DNA of 64,000 bases from a bacterium (GTDB lineage Bacteria > Gemmatimonadota > Gemmatimonadetes > Gemmatimonadales > Gemmatimonadaceae), in assembly GCA_021802745.1 (NCBI GenBank), contig JAJZRK010000001.1, forward strand, positions 11,793 to 75,792, given 5' to 3'. The notes under the pieces were generated by a model. The model worked only from the letters and a program-made list of their open reading frames with translations. It searched no databases and was not told the origin of the DNA. Shown here in pieces: positions 1-10,412 of the stretch. Made by a program: the position numbers and the translations under genes. Positions within the stretch are counted from its first letter, which is position 1. Each line of letters opens with the position of its first letter.

Positions 1-499
1 CCAGCCCGACGGTGCCCTGCCCGGCGATGATCGTCAAGTCATCGAACGGCGGCACGAAGGTGAGTCCCTCCGCCGCCTGCAGTTCCTGCGCCTTCGCAAG
101 GCGCTCGGCGGTCGTCGTCCCGACGTAGAAGCAGCGCGCTCCCAGGCGCTCCGCGCCCGCGCGCTTCGCGCGCGGCACCGAGGTCGGCATCACGATGGTT
201 GCCGGCACGCCGAACATCTTGGCCGCGAACGCCACCGCCTGGCCGTGGTTGCCGCTGGAGCCCGTTACGACGCCACGGGCGCGGGCTTCATCACTCAGCC
301 CGGCCATGTAGGTGTACGCCCCCCGGAACTTGAAGGCGCCGCCACGCTGCAGCTGCTCCGGCTTGAGCCAGACCGGCGTGCCGCACACCACCGCGAGCCC
401 CTCGGAGCGCAGCAGGGGCGTGCGAACGGCGACGCCGCGCAGCACGGCGGCGGCGCGGCGAACGTCGTCAATCCCGACGAGCGTCGGCTCGGCGGTCAT
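1..499 (-). CDS. Threonine/serine dehydratase, PLP-dependent (C-terminus beyond window)
   Basis: Only the first ~166 residues are in the window; the gene runs leftward off the edge from an ATG at 499. The translation has the hallmarks of fold-type II pyridoxal-phosphate dehydratases: the Schiff-base lysine in GGAFKFRGA (Lys57) and the cofactor phosphate/carboxylate loop SSGNHGQ (residues 81-87), then PFDD and IIAGQGT. The family deaminates L-threonine or L-serine to 2-oxobutyrate or pyruvate, either for isoleucine synthesis or for catabolism. Whether a C-terminal ACT regulatory domain follows, which would separate biosynthetic IlvA from catabolic TdcB types, cannot be seen. The next gene on the same strand ends 40 bp upstream, so co-transcription is possible. 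Family assignment is firm; the exact role is open. Confidence 0.93.
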   Translation of the reverse strand, partial: MTAEPTLVGIDDVRRAAAVLRGVAVRTPLLRSEGLAVVCGTPVWLKPEQLQRGGAFKFRGAYTYMAGLSDEARARGVVTGSSGNHGQAVAFAAKMFGVPATIVMPTSVPRAKRAGAERLGARCFYVGTTTAERLAKAQELQAAEGLTFVPPFDDLTIIAGQGTVGL

Positions 500-539
500 G
501 AGCGGAATGCCATATCAACGACCTCTTGTTCGCGCCGGC

Positions 540-1808
540 TCAGCGCGCGGCGGAATCCCAGCGCGAGATGGCGGTGCCCTTGGCCTGCAACTCCATCGAA
601 ATGAGCGAGACCGCGGGGGAGCGTGCATCGTCGCGACGCCCAACCACGAACCGGGCCGTCAGCGTCAACGGCGCGTTCAGCACGTCCACCGACCGTGCCG
701 TCGCCCGCGGAATGCGCCAAAGGTCGGTGCCATCGTACGACATGCCGGCCTCCGGGCTGCACCAGAAATACGGTCGCGTGTAGCAGGCCACACTCAGCCG
801 TGCCCCGTCCGCGGTTGCGAACGAACGCGCCGTGGGCAGGCCGATGGGATCAACCGTGAACTCGACGACCTCGCGATCCGCGTCGTACTTCACGCCCTTC
901 ACCGGAATCGAGACCACGTACGTGCGCGTGTTGCGCGCGTAGAACTCTGTCTCACGGCGCTGGAACGCCGCATACGCCTGCGCCACCCGCGCCTGATACT
1001 CGGCCGTGCTTTCGTACGGGTCGCGCGCCACATCCGGCATCTTGGCGTTCGACACGTCGAGGGCGCTCGCCACGATGGCGTTGAGTCGTTCCGTGAACTG
1101 CGACGGCGTCACTGCCTCGGTCACGCCGGCGTCCGCCACCCCGCCGGCGGCACGCGTCGCCGTCAGCGCCGCGCTGTTCGACGGCGCGCGGGCAGGCAGT
1201 TCGACGACGGTCGTCGGGACGGACGGCGGCGCGGTCGGGCGACGCACCACCGGACGCCGTGTCGTCACCGGTGGCGGCGGCTGCGGTGCCGCAGGCTTTG
1301 CCTGGGCCGTCTGCGCGGCCGGCGTTGAAGGACGCGTGGTGGTGCGCGATGGCGCGGCGGCTGGCTGTTGCGGCGCCGCCGCCACCGAACCGCCCGCCGC
1401 CTCGGAGCAGAACGGCCGGTCGGCCGATCCGCCGCCGCCTGGCTGCGAAACCACGATGAAGCACGTCGTCGGCTGCAGCTGCGCGTGCGTGGCGTTCGCC
1501 GCCCACGACCTGGCCGAGGCATACGCCATCGTGACGCTTGCCCCGCTCGCCGGCGTGAAGCCCAGCGCGCGCAGGTCGGTGGTAAAGGTGCGGTTCTTCT
1601 CGAACCAGCCGCGCTCCAGCTCGGCGAGGCGAGTGAGGTCGGCCTTGACCGCCTCGGAAACCTTGGCCTTGTCGGCGCCCTGCGCACCGAGCGCGGCCGT
1701 CAATCCGAGGAGCGCAACGGCCGCCAGGGCGGCGCGAGCGAAGCCGCGCGCCATGCGTGCTGTGCTGCCGCCTCGCGTGTTAGTCGACTCGCGGGACTGA
1801 AGCGCCAT
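540..1808 (-). CDS. Secreted proline/alanine-rich hypothetical protein
   Basis: Not recognised as a named family. The protein (422 aa) has a hydrophobic signal segment at residues ~22-40. A short region follows (LAELERGWFEKNRTFTTDLRAL) that resembles the soluble part of pseudopilin-like proteins, including a later CFIV segment. Residues ~130-200 are a low-complexity Pro/Ala/Thr linker. The C-terminal ~170 residues look globular, with a charged helix (YESTAEYQARVAQAY) and beta-rich segments. The ATG at 1808 has GGAG ten bases upstream. An ATG at 1754 would give a more typical short signal peptide, so the first 18 residues are uncertain. An exported envelope protein is likely; its function is unknown. 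Confidence 0.7.
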   Translation of the reverse strand: MALQSRESTNTRGGSTARMARGFARAALAAVALLGLTAALGAQGADKAKVSEAVKADLTRLAELERGWFEKNRTFTTDLRALGFTPASGASVTMAYASARSWAANATHAQLQPTTCFIVVSQPGGGGSADRPFCSEAAGGSVAAAPQQPAAAPSRTTTRPSTPAAQTAQAKPAAPQPPPPVTTRRPVVRRPTAPPSVPTTVVELPARAPSNSAALTATRAAGGVADAGVTEAVTPSQFTERLNAIVASALDVSNAKMPDVARDPYESTAEYQARVAQAYAAFQRRETEFYARNTRTYVVSIPVKGVKYDADREVVEFTVDPIGLPTARSFATADGARLSVACYTRPYFWCSPEAGMSYDGTDLWRIPRATARSVDVLNAPLTLTARFVVGRRDDARSPAVSLISMELQAKGTAISRWDSAAR

Positions 1809-2015
1809 ATGAAAGGATCTCCAACTATAAATGGAGAGGGTGCCGCAGAAGCTTGCGGAATACGCGATGGATCGCGACTAATCTGCGCTGGCGCAATGGG
1901 TTCCGCAACGTCAGGGCGCCTTCGCGCCCAGCTCCGTCTCCCTCTCCCGTCCCGACAACGCACTGGCAGCCGGCCGAACGACCCCGCTACGGACTCGCCC
2001 ACCAAGATCTCGTGC

Positions 2016-3011
2016 CTACTTCCCGGCGACCGCCCCTCGCAGCTCCTTGGCGATCGAACCGGGCATCATCATGTTGCGCGCAAACTTCATCCGTCCGGCA
2101 TCCTCGAAGTACATCTTCATGCGGAACATCGCGCCGATCGCCTCCGCCCGGACGAGCGGCCCGTCGCGCCGCACCACCACCTCCAGCGGGAATGCCGCCG
2201 CGTAGGCGAGACCCGGGCACTTGAACCCGCTGCGGGAATCATCGTTGCCGGCCCCCACGATGGAGAAGGCGCGCGCCTCCATGGCCGCGCCGCTGACCCC
2301 GATAACGACCGCTTGCTGTTCCGGCAGGTCGAGGCGGTAGACGGCGTGCAGTCCCCACTCCCCCGGCGCCGGCTTCTGCAAGCGCTGCATGATGCGGTCG
2401 GCCATGCCGCGCACGTTGTCGGAGGTCCCGGCCGGTTCGGTCAGCAGCGTCTCGACCTGGTCGGCGAAGGGACCTCCCGCCATCACGCCCATCGTCTTGC
2501 CGATGAGGCCGCGGTCGCGCGACTGCCCATACGGACGGCTGGCGGGGCGGCCGTGTGTGGCGGCGGCCACCGTTGCGGACAACTCGGCGACGAGCGCACG
2601 GCCTGCCGCTTCCAGCCCGGTTTCGGCAACCATGGTGCGTTCGAGCGACAGCGGATTCACGACGGCTGCGTGCACTCCGCGTTCATCCTCGAACACCGAC
2701 ACCCGCACCGGCGCGGCGAACGCACCGGTGGCGCCCCTGGACAGCACGGCGGAGGAGTGCTTCGGCTGGACGGCAACCACCACCCGGGCGGCGTAGCCGC
2801 AGCGTGCGCCGTCCATGCCCACGGCGTGGTCGGCGAGCACGGTCCACCCGCTGCGGCCAAGGGCGGTGGCGATGGCGGCGGCGGCGGCGGGCACGGTGCC
2901 TGGGATCGAGTCGGCCACCATGACGAAGGTTCGCTGCGCGCCCTGTGCGGGCGCCGCGACGGGCGCGAACGACAGGGCGAACGGCAAGATGACGAGCAAC
3001 GAAAGGCGCAT
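2016..3011 (-). CDS. Secreted hypothetical protein, possible DUF302-like fold
   Basis: The 331-aa protein starts with a clear signal peptide (MRLSLLVILPFALSFAPVAAPAQG). The chosen ATG at 3011 has GGGGAG eight bases upstream; the longer frame opening at 3056 has no such site. Residues ~30-130 alternate a helix (AAAAAIATALGRSGWTV), a cysteine-containing segment (CGYAARVVVAV) and a strand run (APVRVSVFEDERGVHAAVVNP). That pattern recalls the DUF302 family, but this is pattern resemblance only. The C-terminal half includes MADRIMQRLQ and a Met-rich end (FRMKMYFEDAGRMKFARNMMMPG), unusual for a high-GC genome and possibly a metal or redox surface. Genes on both sides face the same way with gaps of 150-210 bp. 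Confidence 0.65.
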   Translation of the reverse strand: MRLSLLVILPFALSFAPVAAPAQGAQRTFVMVADSIPGTVPAAAAAIATALGRSGWTVLADHAVGMDGARCGYAARVVVAVQPKHSSAVLSRGATGAFAAPVRVSVFEDERGVHAAVVNPLSLERTMVAETGLEAAGRALVAELSATVAAATHGRPASRPYGQSRDRGLIGKTMGVMAGGPFADQVETLLTEPAGTSDNVRGMADRIMQRLQKPAPGEWGLHAVYRLDLPEQQAVVIGVSGAAMEARAFSIVGAGNDDSRSGFKCPGLAYAAAFPLEVVVRRDGPLVRAEAIGAMFRMKMYFEDAGRMKFARNMMMPGSIAKELRGAVAGK

Positions 3012-3159
3012 GGGCACGGCTCCCCGGAGTAGGCGCACGAATAGTCGCATTGGCATTCGCGAATATCACATTCACAGAGGCGATTACCATCGGGAAACCG
3101 CCGACGCTCCGGCAGGGAAGACCCCGCTCGCCGTCAGCCGCGGGCGGCGTCGGTGCGGG

Positions 3160-4005
3160 CTACGGTTTCGGATTCGGCTCCGCCTCGGCGCGGGGCGCTC
3201 CGGTGTCGCGGCCGAGCATCGCCGCGATGGCCCGGCGCGTGCGGTCGCGCACCGCGTCGGGACCGTGCTCCCGCGCGAGATGCATGACATCGCTGGGGGA
3301 CATGCCGAGCGTCCGGGCCAGCAGCCGCCGGGCGGAGCGCACGTCGGGGAGCGCCGAAATCCGGCCCTTCAGCCGCGTCCCGCTCCGCACCAGCACGCGA
3401 GTCACGACGTTGAGTACGCGGGCCACGTCCACGAGGGTGGACGGCGAGACACCGATCTTGGCCAGTTCCCGGTGCAGGGCAAAGCGCGAGCCTTCCGGCT
3501 TCGTTGCGGCCCAGGCGCTCACCGACAGATCGCCGGTGTTGTTGAGGAGCAGGTCTTCGAGGAAGACGTGCAGGTTTTCCGGGGCGCTCTGGTGGACGAG
3601 GCGCAGCGCTTCGACCTTCTGCCGGCACCGGTCGCTGTCGAGGCTCCACGCGGCGACGAGCGCATCCACGCGCTCTGCGTCCGTGTAGATGATGTCCTCC
3701 ACCTGGCCCGTCGCGATGAGGGCGCGCCCCAACTGCCAGGCCGGCTCCCGCGAATTGGTCACCACGACGATGGACACCGCGGCGTCGCGCAGGGCATGGC
3801 GCAGGCGCGCCGGCAGCCGGGCGTCGGCGAAAGGCGGCACCCCGTGGATCACGATCAGCCGCACCGGACGCGCGAGGCGCTGCAGCAGCTCGTGTTCGGT
3901 CGCCACGCACTCCACGCGAGTGTACGGCGCCATTGCCTCGCGCAGCCTGACCTTCATGGCCACGTGATCGGAGAGAATGAGGACAGGCCTCGGGAGCCCG
4001 AACAT
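3160..4005 (-). CDS. Regulator-like protein with pseudo-receiver N-terminus
   Basis: The 281-aa protein from the ATG at 4005 has an N-terminal alpha/beta part (residues ~1-115: PVLILSDHVAMKVRLREAM, then [21 protein letters not shown] and SIVVVTNSRE). It looks like a response-regulator receiver, but no clear phospho-acceptor Asp lies at the end of strand 3. The C-terminal half is helical and basic, with LSVSAW, SPSTLVDVARVLNVV and SARRLLARTLGMSPSDVMHLA. The last two resemble helix-turn-helix pairs as in AraC-type domains, without a full match. A -10-like TACTAT lies nine bases before the ATG, so the mRNA may be leaderless. It is divergent from the lipoprotein gene at 4103. Tentatively a transcription factor; no target can be named. 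Confidence 0.6.
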   Translation of the reverse strand: MFGLPRPVLILSDHVAMKVRLREAMAPYTRVECVATEHELLQRLARPVRLIVIHGVPPFADARLPARLRHALRDAAVSIVVVTNSREPAWQLGRALIATGQVEDIIYTDAERVDALVAAWSLDSDRCRQKVEALRLVHQSAPENLHVFLEDLLLNNTGDLSVSAWAATKPEGSRFALHRELAKIGVSPSTLVDVARVLNVVTRVLVRSGTRLKGRISALPDVRSARRLLARTLGMSPSDVMHLAREHGPDAVRDRTRRAIAAMLGRDTGAPRAEAEPNPKP

Positions 4006-4102
4006 TTGTGGACAATAGTATGCCGCTTTGGGCCACGCCACCGCGGGCGGCCCCGGGACTGGCCCTGCCCGTCCGCCTACGCAATTTGGAGGTATCAACT
4101 GA

Positions 4103-4489
4103 GTGGTCCCTATGCGCACCCAATTTGCCCTTGCCGTCCTGCTGCTGGCCGCCTGCAGCGGACCGAACGTCTTCGCCACGGACAATCCGAGCTACGGGCC
4201 TGCACCCACGACCAGTGCGGTCGCCGGCGTGAGCATGAAGTACACGAGCGTACAGCTCGTCGTCGGCGAGACCATGCAGCTCGGCGCCACGCCGATCACC
4301 CTCTCCGGCAAGGGCACGGGGGAGACCACCGTCAGCTGGGTCTCCACGGCCCCGTTGGTCGCCAGCGTTGATGCGAACGCGGTCGTGACCGCCCTCAGCC
4401 CGGGCTCGGCGAGCATCGTCGTCACGTTCGACGGACACAGCGGCAGCACGGCGGTGACCGTCGTCGCCGCCTCACCCGCCCGTCGCTGA
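4103..4489 (+). CDS. Lipoprotein with bacterial Ig-like (Big_2) domain
   Basis: The 128-aa product has a lipoprotein signal with lipobox LLAAC near residue 19. One bacterial Ig-like domain follows from residue ~43 to 122 (VQLVVGETMQLGATPITLSG, VSWVSTAPLVASVDANAVVTALSPGSASIVV), with the diagnostic W-x-S...V-A-x-V-D...G-x-V-T-A-L-x-P-G pattern of Big_2 repeats. The GTG at 4103 is preferred over the ATG at 4112 because GGAGG (4088-4092) is 10 bases from the GTG and 19 from the ATG. It should sit on the outer surface or periplasmic face, perhaps in adhesion or carbohydrate contact, which is inferred from domain type alone. A strong hairpin terminator follows immediately. Confidence 0.85.
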   Translation: MVPMRTQFALAVLLLAACSGPNVFATDNPSYGPAPTTSAVAGVSMKYTSVQLVVGETMQLGATPITLSGKGTGETTVSWVSTAPLVASVDANAVVTALSPGSASIVVTFDGHSGSTAVTVVAASPARR

Positions 4490-4496
4490 GTGAAAG

Positions 4497-4528
4497 CACG
4501 AGGGGCGCCCGAATGGGCGCCCCTCGTG
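4497..4528. terminator. Bidirectional hairpin terminator between lipoprotein and gyrA
   Basis: A perfect 14-bp inverted repeat (CACGAGGGGCGCCC and its complement) closes on a GAAT tetraloop. It lies between the stop codons of two convergent genes. There is no long T-run, but stem strength and position fit a two-way terminator. A second, shorter GCCGCGC/GCGCGGC hairpin follows at about 4531-4553, up to the gyrA stop. Confidence 0.8.
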
Positions 4529-4553
4529 ACTGCCGCGCGGCGAGGAAGCGCGG

Positions 4554-7082
<2,529 letters not shown>

Positions 7083-7127
7083 GTGCCGGGACAGGGGGGT
7101 GGGAAAAGGCCATCGACCAATCCGGAA

Positions 7128-7156
7128 AATTTACCGAAACAGCCCCGAAAAAGCAA
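7128..7156 (-). promoter_or_regulatory. Candidate sigma-70 promoter of gyrA
   Basis: On the minus strand TTGCTT (7151-7156) and TAAATT (7128-7133) are separated by exactly 17 bases, about 45 bases before the gyrA ATG. They lie in an AT-rich stretch (about 7120-7210) that stands out from the surrounding G+C. Each hexamer is only a partial consensus match, so this is a candidate. Confidence 0.4.
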
Positions 7157-7221
7157 CATGGAATTGCTGTTGTAACTGATTGCAAATCAAACACTTACAC
7201 ATGGCATGTTTTCACTGCCCA

Positions 7222-7349
7222 CCACGAAGGCGCAAAGGGCACGAAGGCCCAGCGAGTTTGCCTGCTCACACGAACAAGAACGGCGAGCCGTCAGGCTCGC
7301 CGCGTGCGTTTCGCGGTCGCGGTCCTTTGTGCTCTTCGTGGCTTCGTGG
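7222..7349. repeat. Family A inverted-repeat element, copy 1 (no gene inside)
   Basis: The left arm (7222-7248) is three 9-nt units: CCACGAAGG, CGCAAAGGG, CACGAAGGC. The right arm (7323-7349), read on the other strand, is CCACGAAGC, CACGAAGAG, CACAAAGGA. The centre holds a perfect hairpin: a 9-bp stem (CGGCGAGCC, 7281-7289, with 7294-7302) on a GTCA loop. The element fills most of the space between the gyrA start and the stop of the next upstream gene. No open reading frame inside looks real. Four further copies are described at 22128, 28433, 31629 and 59849. Confidence 0.8.
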
Positions 7350-7377
7350 TGTGCTTCCTGGTGTGCTGCTCCAAGGC

Positions 7378-8145
7378 CTAGGTCCACGTCCGCACGATCG
7401 CCAGCAGCCGCCACTCGCCGTTGACGAGGTGGAACAGGTACGTCGCCCCGCCGGCGCCGCGGCGCAGCAACAGCGCGCCCATCTGTTCGGCTGGACGGTT
7501 CACCGCCACCACGGCGTAGTCGCGCCACATCACCGCCGCGATCACGTGCGCGTACGTCAGCACCGCCGTGCTGTCGCCCCGGTGCGACGCGAAGAACGTG
7601 TCGCGCAGTTCGTACAACCCGCCCTCGCCGAAGCCGATGGTCAGCGCCACGCGCGGCGGACGCGGCATCGTGAAGCCGGTCAGCGGCGGGAGCAGCACGT
7701 ACTGCGGCTCCTGCGGCACGAAGGCTTCGCACGTCCGGGTATCGGGATTCCAGAACTCGCCCGACATCCCGGCCGCGATGGACGGGTAGGTCGGCGCGCC
7801 AGCCGGCACGTCCCAGTTGGGACGCACCATCCCCGTCTCCCACCCCACGACGCCGCGCAGGAGCGCATGCCCGCGGGGGGTGTCAATCGGCGCCTCGACG
7901 CCCTCCGCGATCACGAGCCGCTCGAGTCGCGCCAGCAGGTCCGCGGCCGGCGCGACGCCCGCCGGGCGCGCCGAATCGGGGAACGTGCGCAGCGCGCCCT
8001 GGTTGCACCGCGTCGTATCGAGGTGCACGAATCGCGCGGCGTCGAGGATCGCGACGCGCAGCGAGTCCGCCTTCCGCACCGGCGCGAGGCTGTCCTGCGC
8101 CAGCGGCACCGCGAGCGACGCCGCGAGGGCCAACGCGACCAGCAT
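7378..8145 (-). CDS. Secreted hypothetical protein
   Basis: A 255-aa protein with an N-terminal signal peptide (MLVALALAASLAVPLAQDS). No family was recognised. The body has two cysteines that could pair (DTTRCNQG and PDTRTCEAF) and aromatic, Pro/Gly-rich segments (WETGMVRPNWDVPAGAPTYPS; PQYVLLPPLTGFTMP). The C-terminal half, with YLFHLVNGEWRLLAIVRTW, has the cadence of an SnoaL/NTF2-like cone fold, in which a final strand often reads 'xGxWRL'. That last point is only suggestive. It begins 5 bp after the stop of the MscS-related gene, so the two are probably co-transcribed. The start ATG directly follows an AGGG run. Confidence 0.7.
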   Translation of the reverse strand: MLVALALAASLAVPLAQDSLAPVRKADSLRVAILDAARFVHLDTTRCNQGALRTFPDSARPAGVAPAADLLARLERLVIAEGVEAPIDTPRGHALLRGVVGWETGMVRPNWDVPAGAPTYPSIAAGMSGEFWNPDTRTCEAFVPQEPQYVLLPPLTGFTMPRPPRVALTIGFGEGGLYELRDTFFASHRGDSTAVLTYAHVIAAVMWRDYAVVAVNRPAEQMGALLLRRGAGGATYLFHLVNGEWRLLAIVRTWT

Positions 8146-8150
8146 CCCTG

Positions 8151-8903
8151 CTACGCCCCCGCGGAAGGCGGCGGGGCCGCCGTCTTGTGCGATGACGTGT
8201 CCGAGAGCACGTCCGCTTCCTCTTCCGCCACCTCCCGGTCAATGGCGTCGCGCTCCGCCTTGTACCGCTCGTACCACTCGCGCGAGATCTCGCCCGCCAG
8301 CTCGCGGTTGCCCAGCCCGAACGAGAGCGCCAGCGCCAGCGCCAGCGCGCCGAAGATGATGGCGAACGCCGTCGTCACGATTTCGGTGGCGACGCCGAGT
8401 TCCTGCAGCGCCATGAAGACGGCGAGCAGCACGACGCCGCCCTTGCCGACGCGGGCGAGCGTCGGCCCGCCGTGCAGCGAGATCGTGCTCGCCCCAATCA
8501 GCCCGCCCACGAATTCGCCCAGCACGATTCCGACGATGATGATGACCACCGCCGCCACGACGCTCGGGATGTACCCCACCAGCTCGCCGAAGAGCGACGC
8601 GAGGGAGTCGAGCCCGAGGGCGTTTGCGGCCAGCAGCAGCGCGCTGAACATCACCAGCCAGAACAGGAGGTTGGCGACGGCGAGCGTCGGGTTGAGGTGC
8701 GCACCGACGCGGTCGAGCGGCACCACCCCGCCCTTCTTCAGCACGTCATTCAGGTGCAATCGGCGCAGCAGCCGCGCGGCGCCTTTCTGCACCAGCTTGG
8801 CCAGCAGGTAGCCGGCAAGGAGGACTACGGCCGCGCCGAACAGCGCCGGGATGTACTCCCAGAAGTCGGAGAAGCTGGCCTGGAGACGATCGAGGAAGTT
8901 CAC
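8151..8903 (-). CDS. Small MscS-related membrane protein (conserved TM-helix type)
   Basis: The 250-aa inner-membrane protein begins with GTG at 8903. It has four or five hydrophobic segments: residues ~17-40 (IPALFGAAVVLLAGYLLAKL), ~78-100, ~112-135 (VVAAVVIIIVGIVLGEFVGG), ~150-170 and ~178-200 (FAIIFGALALALALSFGLGN). The repeated pattern of a TM helix then G-x-x-L/V-x-x-x-V-x-K and the closing LALALSFGLGNRELA match mechanosensitive-channel family proteins with paired 'TM_helix' repeats. The beta domain and large vestibule of full MscS are missing, and a charged ~45-residue tail follows. Osmotic-shock relief is the family expectation. It lies upstream of, and probably in an operon with, the secreted protein ending at 7378. 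Confidence 0.82.
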   Translation of the reverse strand: MNFLDRLQASFSDFWEYIPALFGAAVVLLAGYLLAKLVQKGAARLLRRLHLNDVLKKGGVVPLDRVGAHLNPTLAVANLLFWLVMFSALLLAANALGLDSLASLFGELVGYIPSVVAAVVIIIVGIVLGEFVGGLIGASTISLHGGPTLARVGKGGVVLLAVFMALQELGVATEIVTTAFAIIFGALALALALSFGLGNRELAGEISREWYERYKAERDAIDREVAEEEADVLSDTSSHKTAAPPPSAGA

Positions 8904-8936
8904 GTCGAGGGACTCGATGAGGGTCCTCGTAATGTA

Positions 8937-10091
8937 CTAGAACGTGAACCGGGCGAGGGAATGGGAGCCCGGCACCCGGGCGGCGGCCAGCGCCAGCGCC
9001 TGCGGCGTGACGGTGAGGCGTTCGCTCAGGCGGCGTCCGGCATCTGGACGCGCCCCCATCCACCGTTCGACCATCCACACGCCGCCCGCCGCGCCGGCCG
9101 CGCCGAGCGCGGCGGTCACCGCGTTGAACCGATCGCTCGATCCCACCAGCACGGCCACGCCGCCTCCCATCAGCCCTCCGGCCACACCCGCCACGCCGAC
9201 CAGTGCACCTTCGCTGCGCGTATGGTCAATGCGCCGCACGAGCAGACGATCGCCGGCCACGAGGCCGGCGACGGCGCCTCCAAGCACGGCCAGCGTGCTC
9301 GTTTGGTGGCCGGGGTGGCCATTCGCCACGAAGGCCCCGCCCGCCGCTGCACCGATCAGGGAGCTGGTCCACAGGGCGTTCACATCACCCGCCGTCACAT
9401 TGTAGCGCGCATACGTCCCATACATCGCGCCCAGCTGCATGCCCGCCAACGCCGCGCCGGCTCCCGCCGCCGCCCGCGCCCGGGCATTGCTGTAGTCGGC
9501 GTCGAGCGCGTACATCGTGCCGATCGTCAGGCCGGCCGTCATCTCGGCGCCGAAGACCGACGCCATGGCCGCGCCGGTGGTCAGTCGCCGGCCAAGGGTG
9601 AGCGCGCCCGTCGTGCCGAGGAGCGACCCGAAGAAGATGCCCGCGGCGTAGTCGTGCTTCCCCGTCATCGCGTACTGCGCGGCACCGCCGGCGGCGGCGA
9701 CAAGGATTGGCGCACGCGTGGCGAGCAGTTCCATCGCCTCGGTGATGTGAATGTCCCGCGCAAGTTCGGCGGCGGCGAAGAAGCTGCCGCCCGCCATCAC
9801 GAGGTAGGCCGCGGTGGCCGGCACCGGCCGGTCGGCCACCGTCGCCGCGAAGGCCGGCCCATACAGCGCGATGCCGAGGAGCGTCTGGTTGCGGACGAAC
9901 GGCGTGCTGGTCAGGCGCGCCACCGCCGAAACGCCGGTGTCGCGCACGGGACGCGGCGACGGACGCGTGTCGGTGGGCGACGGGGCCCGGCGCGTGGAGT
10001 CGCGCAGGTCGGGACGCGGCTTCGGGACGCCGGAGGGTTCCTGCGCGACGAGAGGAGTCGCGAGGCAGAGAAGGAGGAGCAGGCGATGCAT
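8937..10091 (-). CDS. Glycine/alanine-rich exported membrane protein
   Basis: No family was recognised for this 384-aa protein. It has a signal peptide (MHRLLLLLCLATPLVAQEP), then a Pro/Arg/Ser-rich linker to residue ~55. Seven or eight weakly hydrophobic Gly/Ala-rich segments follow with small-residue spacing (AAYLVMAGGSFFAAAELA, LLGTTGALTLGRRL, AAAGAGAALAGMQLGAMYG, VGVAGVAGGLMGGGVAVLVG). Such glycine-zipper-like helices suit close packing in a membrane. The start ATG at 10091 has no clear ribosome site. The gene sits 33 bp upstream of the MscS-related gene on the same strand, suggesting a three-gene operon of exported or membrane proteins. Its function is unknown. Confidence 0.65.
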   Translation of the reverse strand: MHRLLLLLCLATPLVAQEPSGVPKPRPDLRDSTRRAPSPTDTRPSPRPVRDTGVSAVARLTSTPFVRNQTLLGIALYGPAFAATVADRPVPATAAYLVMAGGSFFAAAELARDIHITEAMELLATRAPILVAAAGGAAQYAMTGKHDYAAGIFFGSLLGTTGALTLGRRLTTGAAMASVFGAEMTAGLTIGTMYALDADYSNARARAAAGAGAALAGMQLGAMYGTYARYNVTAGDVNALWTSSLIGAAAGGAFVANGHPGHQTSTLAVLGGAVAGLVAGDRLLVRRIDHTRSEGALVGVAGVAGGLMGGGVAVLVGSSDRFNAVTAALGAAGAAGGVWMVERWMGARPDAGRRLSERLTVTPQALALAAARVPGSHSLARFTF

Positions 10092-10175
10092 GCGGGAGAG
10101 TTGGAGAGTCGTTCTAAGGACGGCTCAGACCGGCGGCGCGTTTCGGGGGACGAGGGTGTGGCCCACCCCCCGCCT

Positions 10176-10412
10176 TCAGTTCCTCGTTCCCCGCCGCACG
10201 TCGAACATCACCGACCGCCGGCACTTGGGGCACATGAGCCACTCGCGCCGTCGCGCGTATCCGAGCCCGAAGCTCCCCCCGCCGATGGCGCGCGAGGTCA
10301 TCGCGACAGCGCAACGCGGACACTCGACCGCCGCCCCCGCGGCGAACGCTTCTCGGAGGGTGCGCTGCTCCTCGTCCGTAAACTGCGCGCGCTCCTGGCC
10401 GGACGGACTCAT
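10176..10412 (-). CDS. Small zinc-ribbon protein coupled to alcohol dehydrogenase
   Basis: A 78-aa protein with two CxxC knuckles, CPRC (residues ~31-34) and CPKC (~62-65), separated by ~27 residues. This is a probable single zinc ribbon behind a short helical, acidic N-terminus (FTDEEQRTLREAF). Its ATG overlaps the TGA of the upstream oxidoreductase gene in an ATGA, so translation is likely coupled. It could be a nucleic-acid-binding or regulatory adaptor; nothing in the sequence ties it chemically to the dehydrogenase. It is one of four small or terminal zinc-ribbon proteins in this window, three of which are coupled to an unrelated gene. Confidence 0.8.
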   Translation of the reverse strand: MSPSGQERAQFTDEEQRTLREAFAAGAAVECPRCAVAMTSRAIGGGSFGLGYARRREWLMCPKCRRSVMFDVRRGTRN

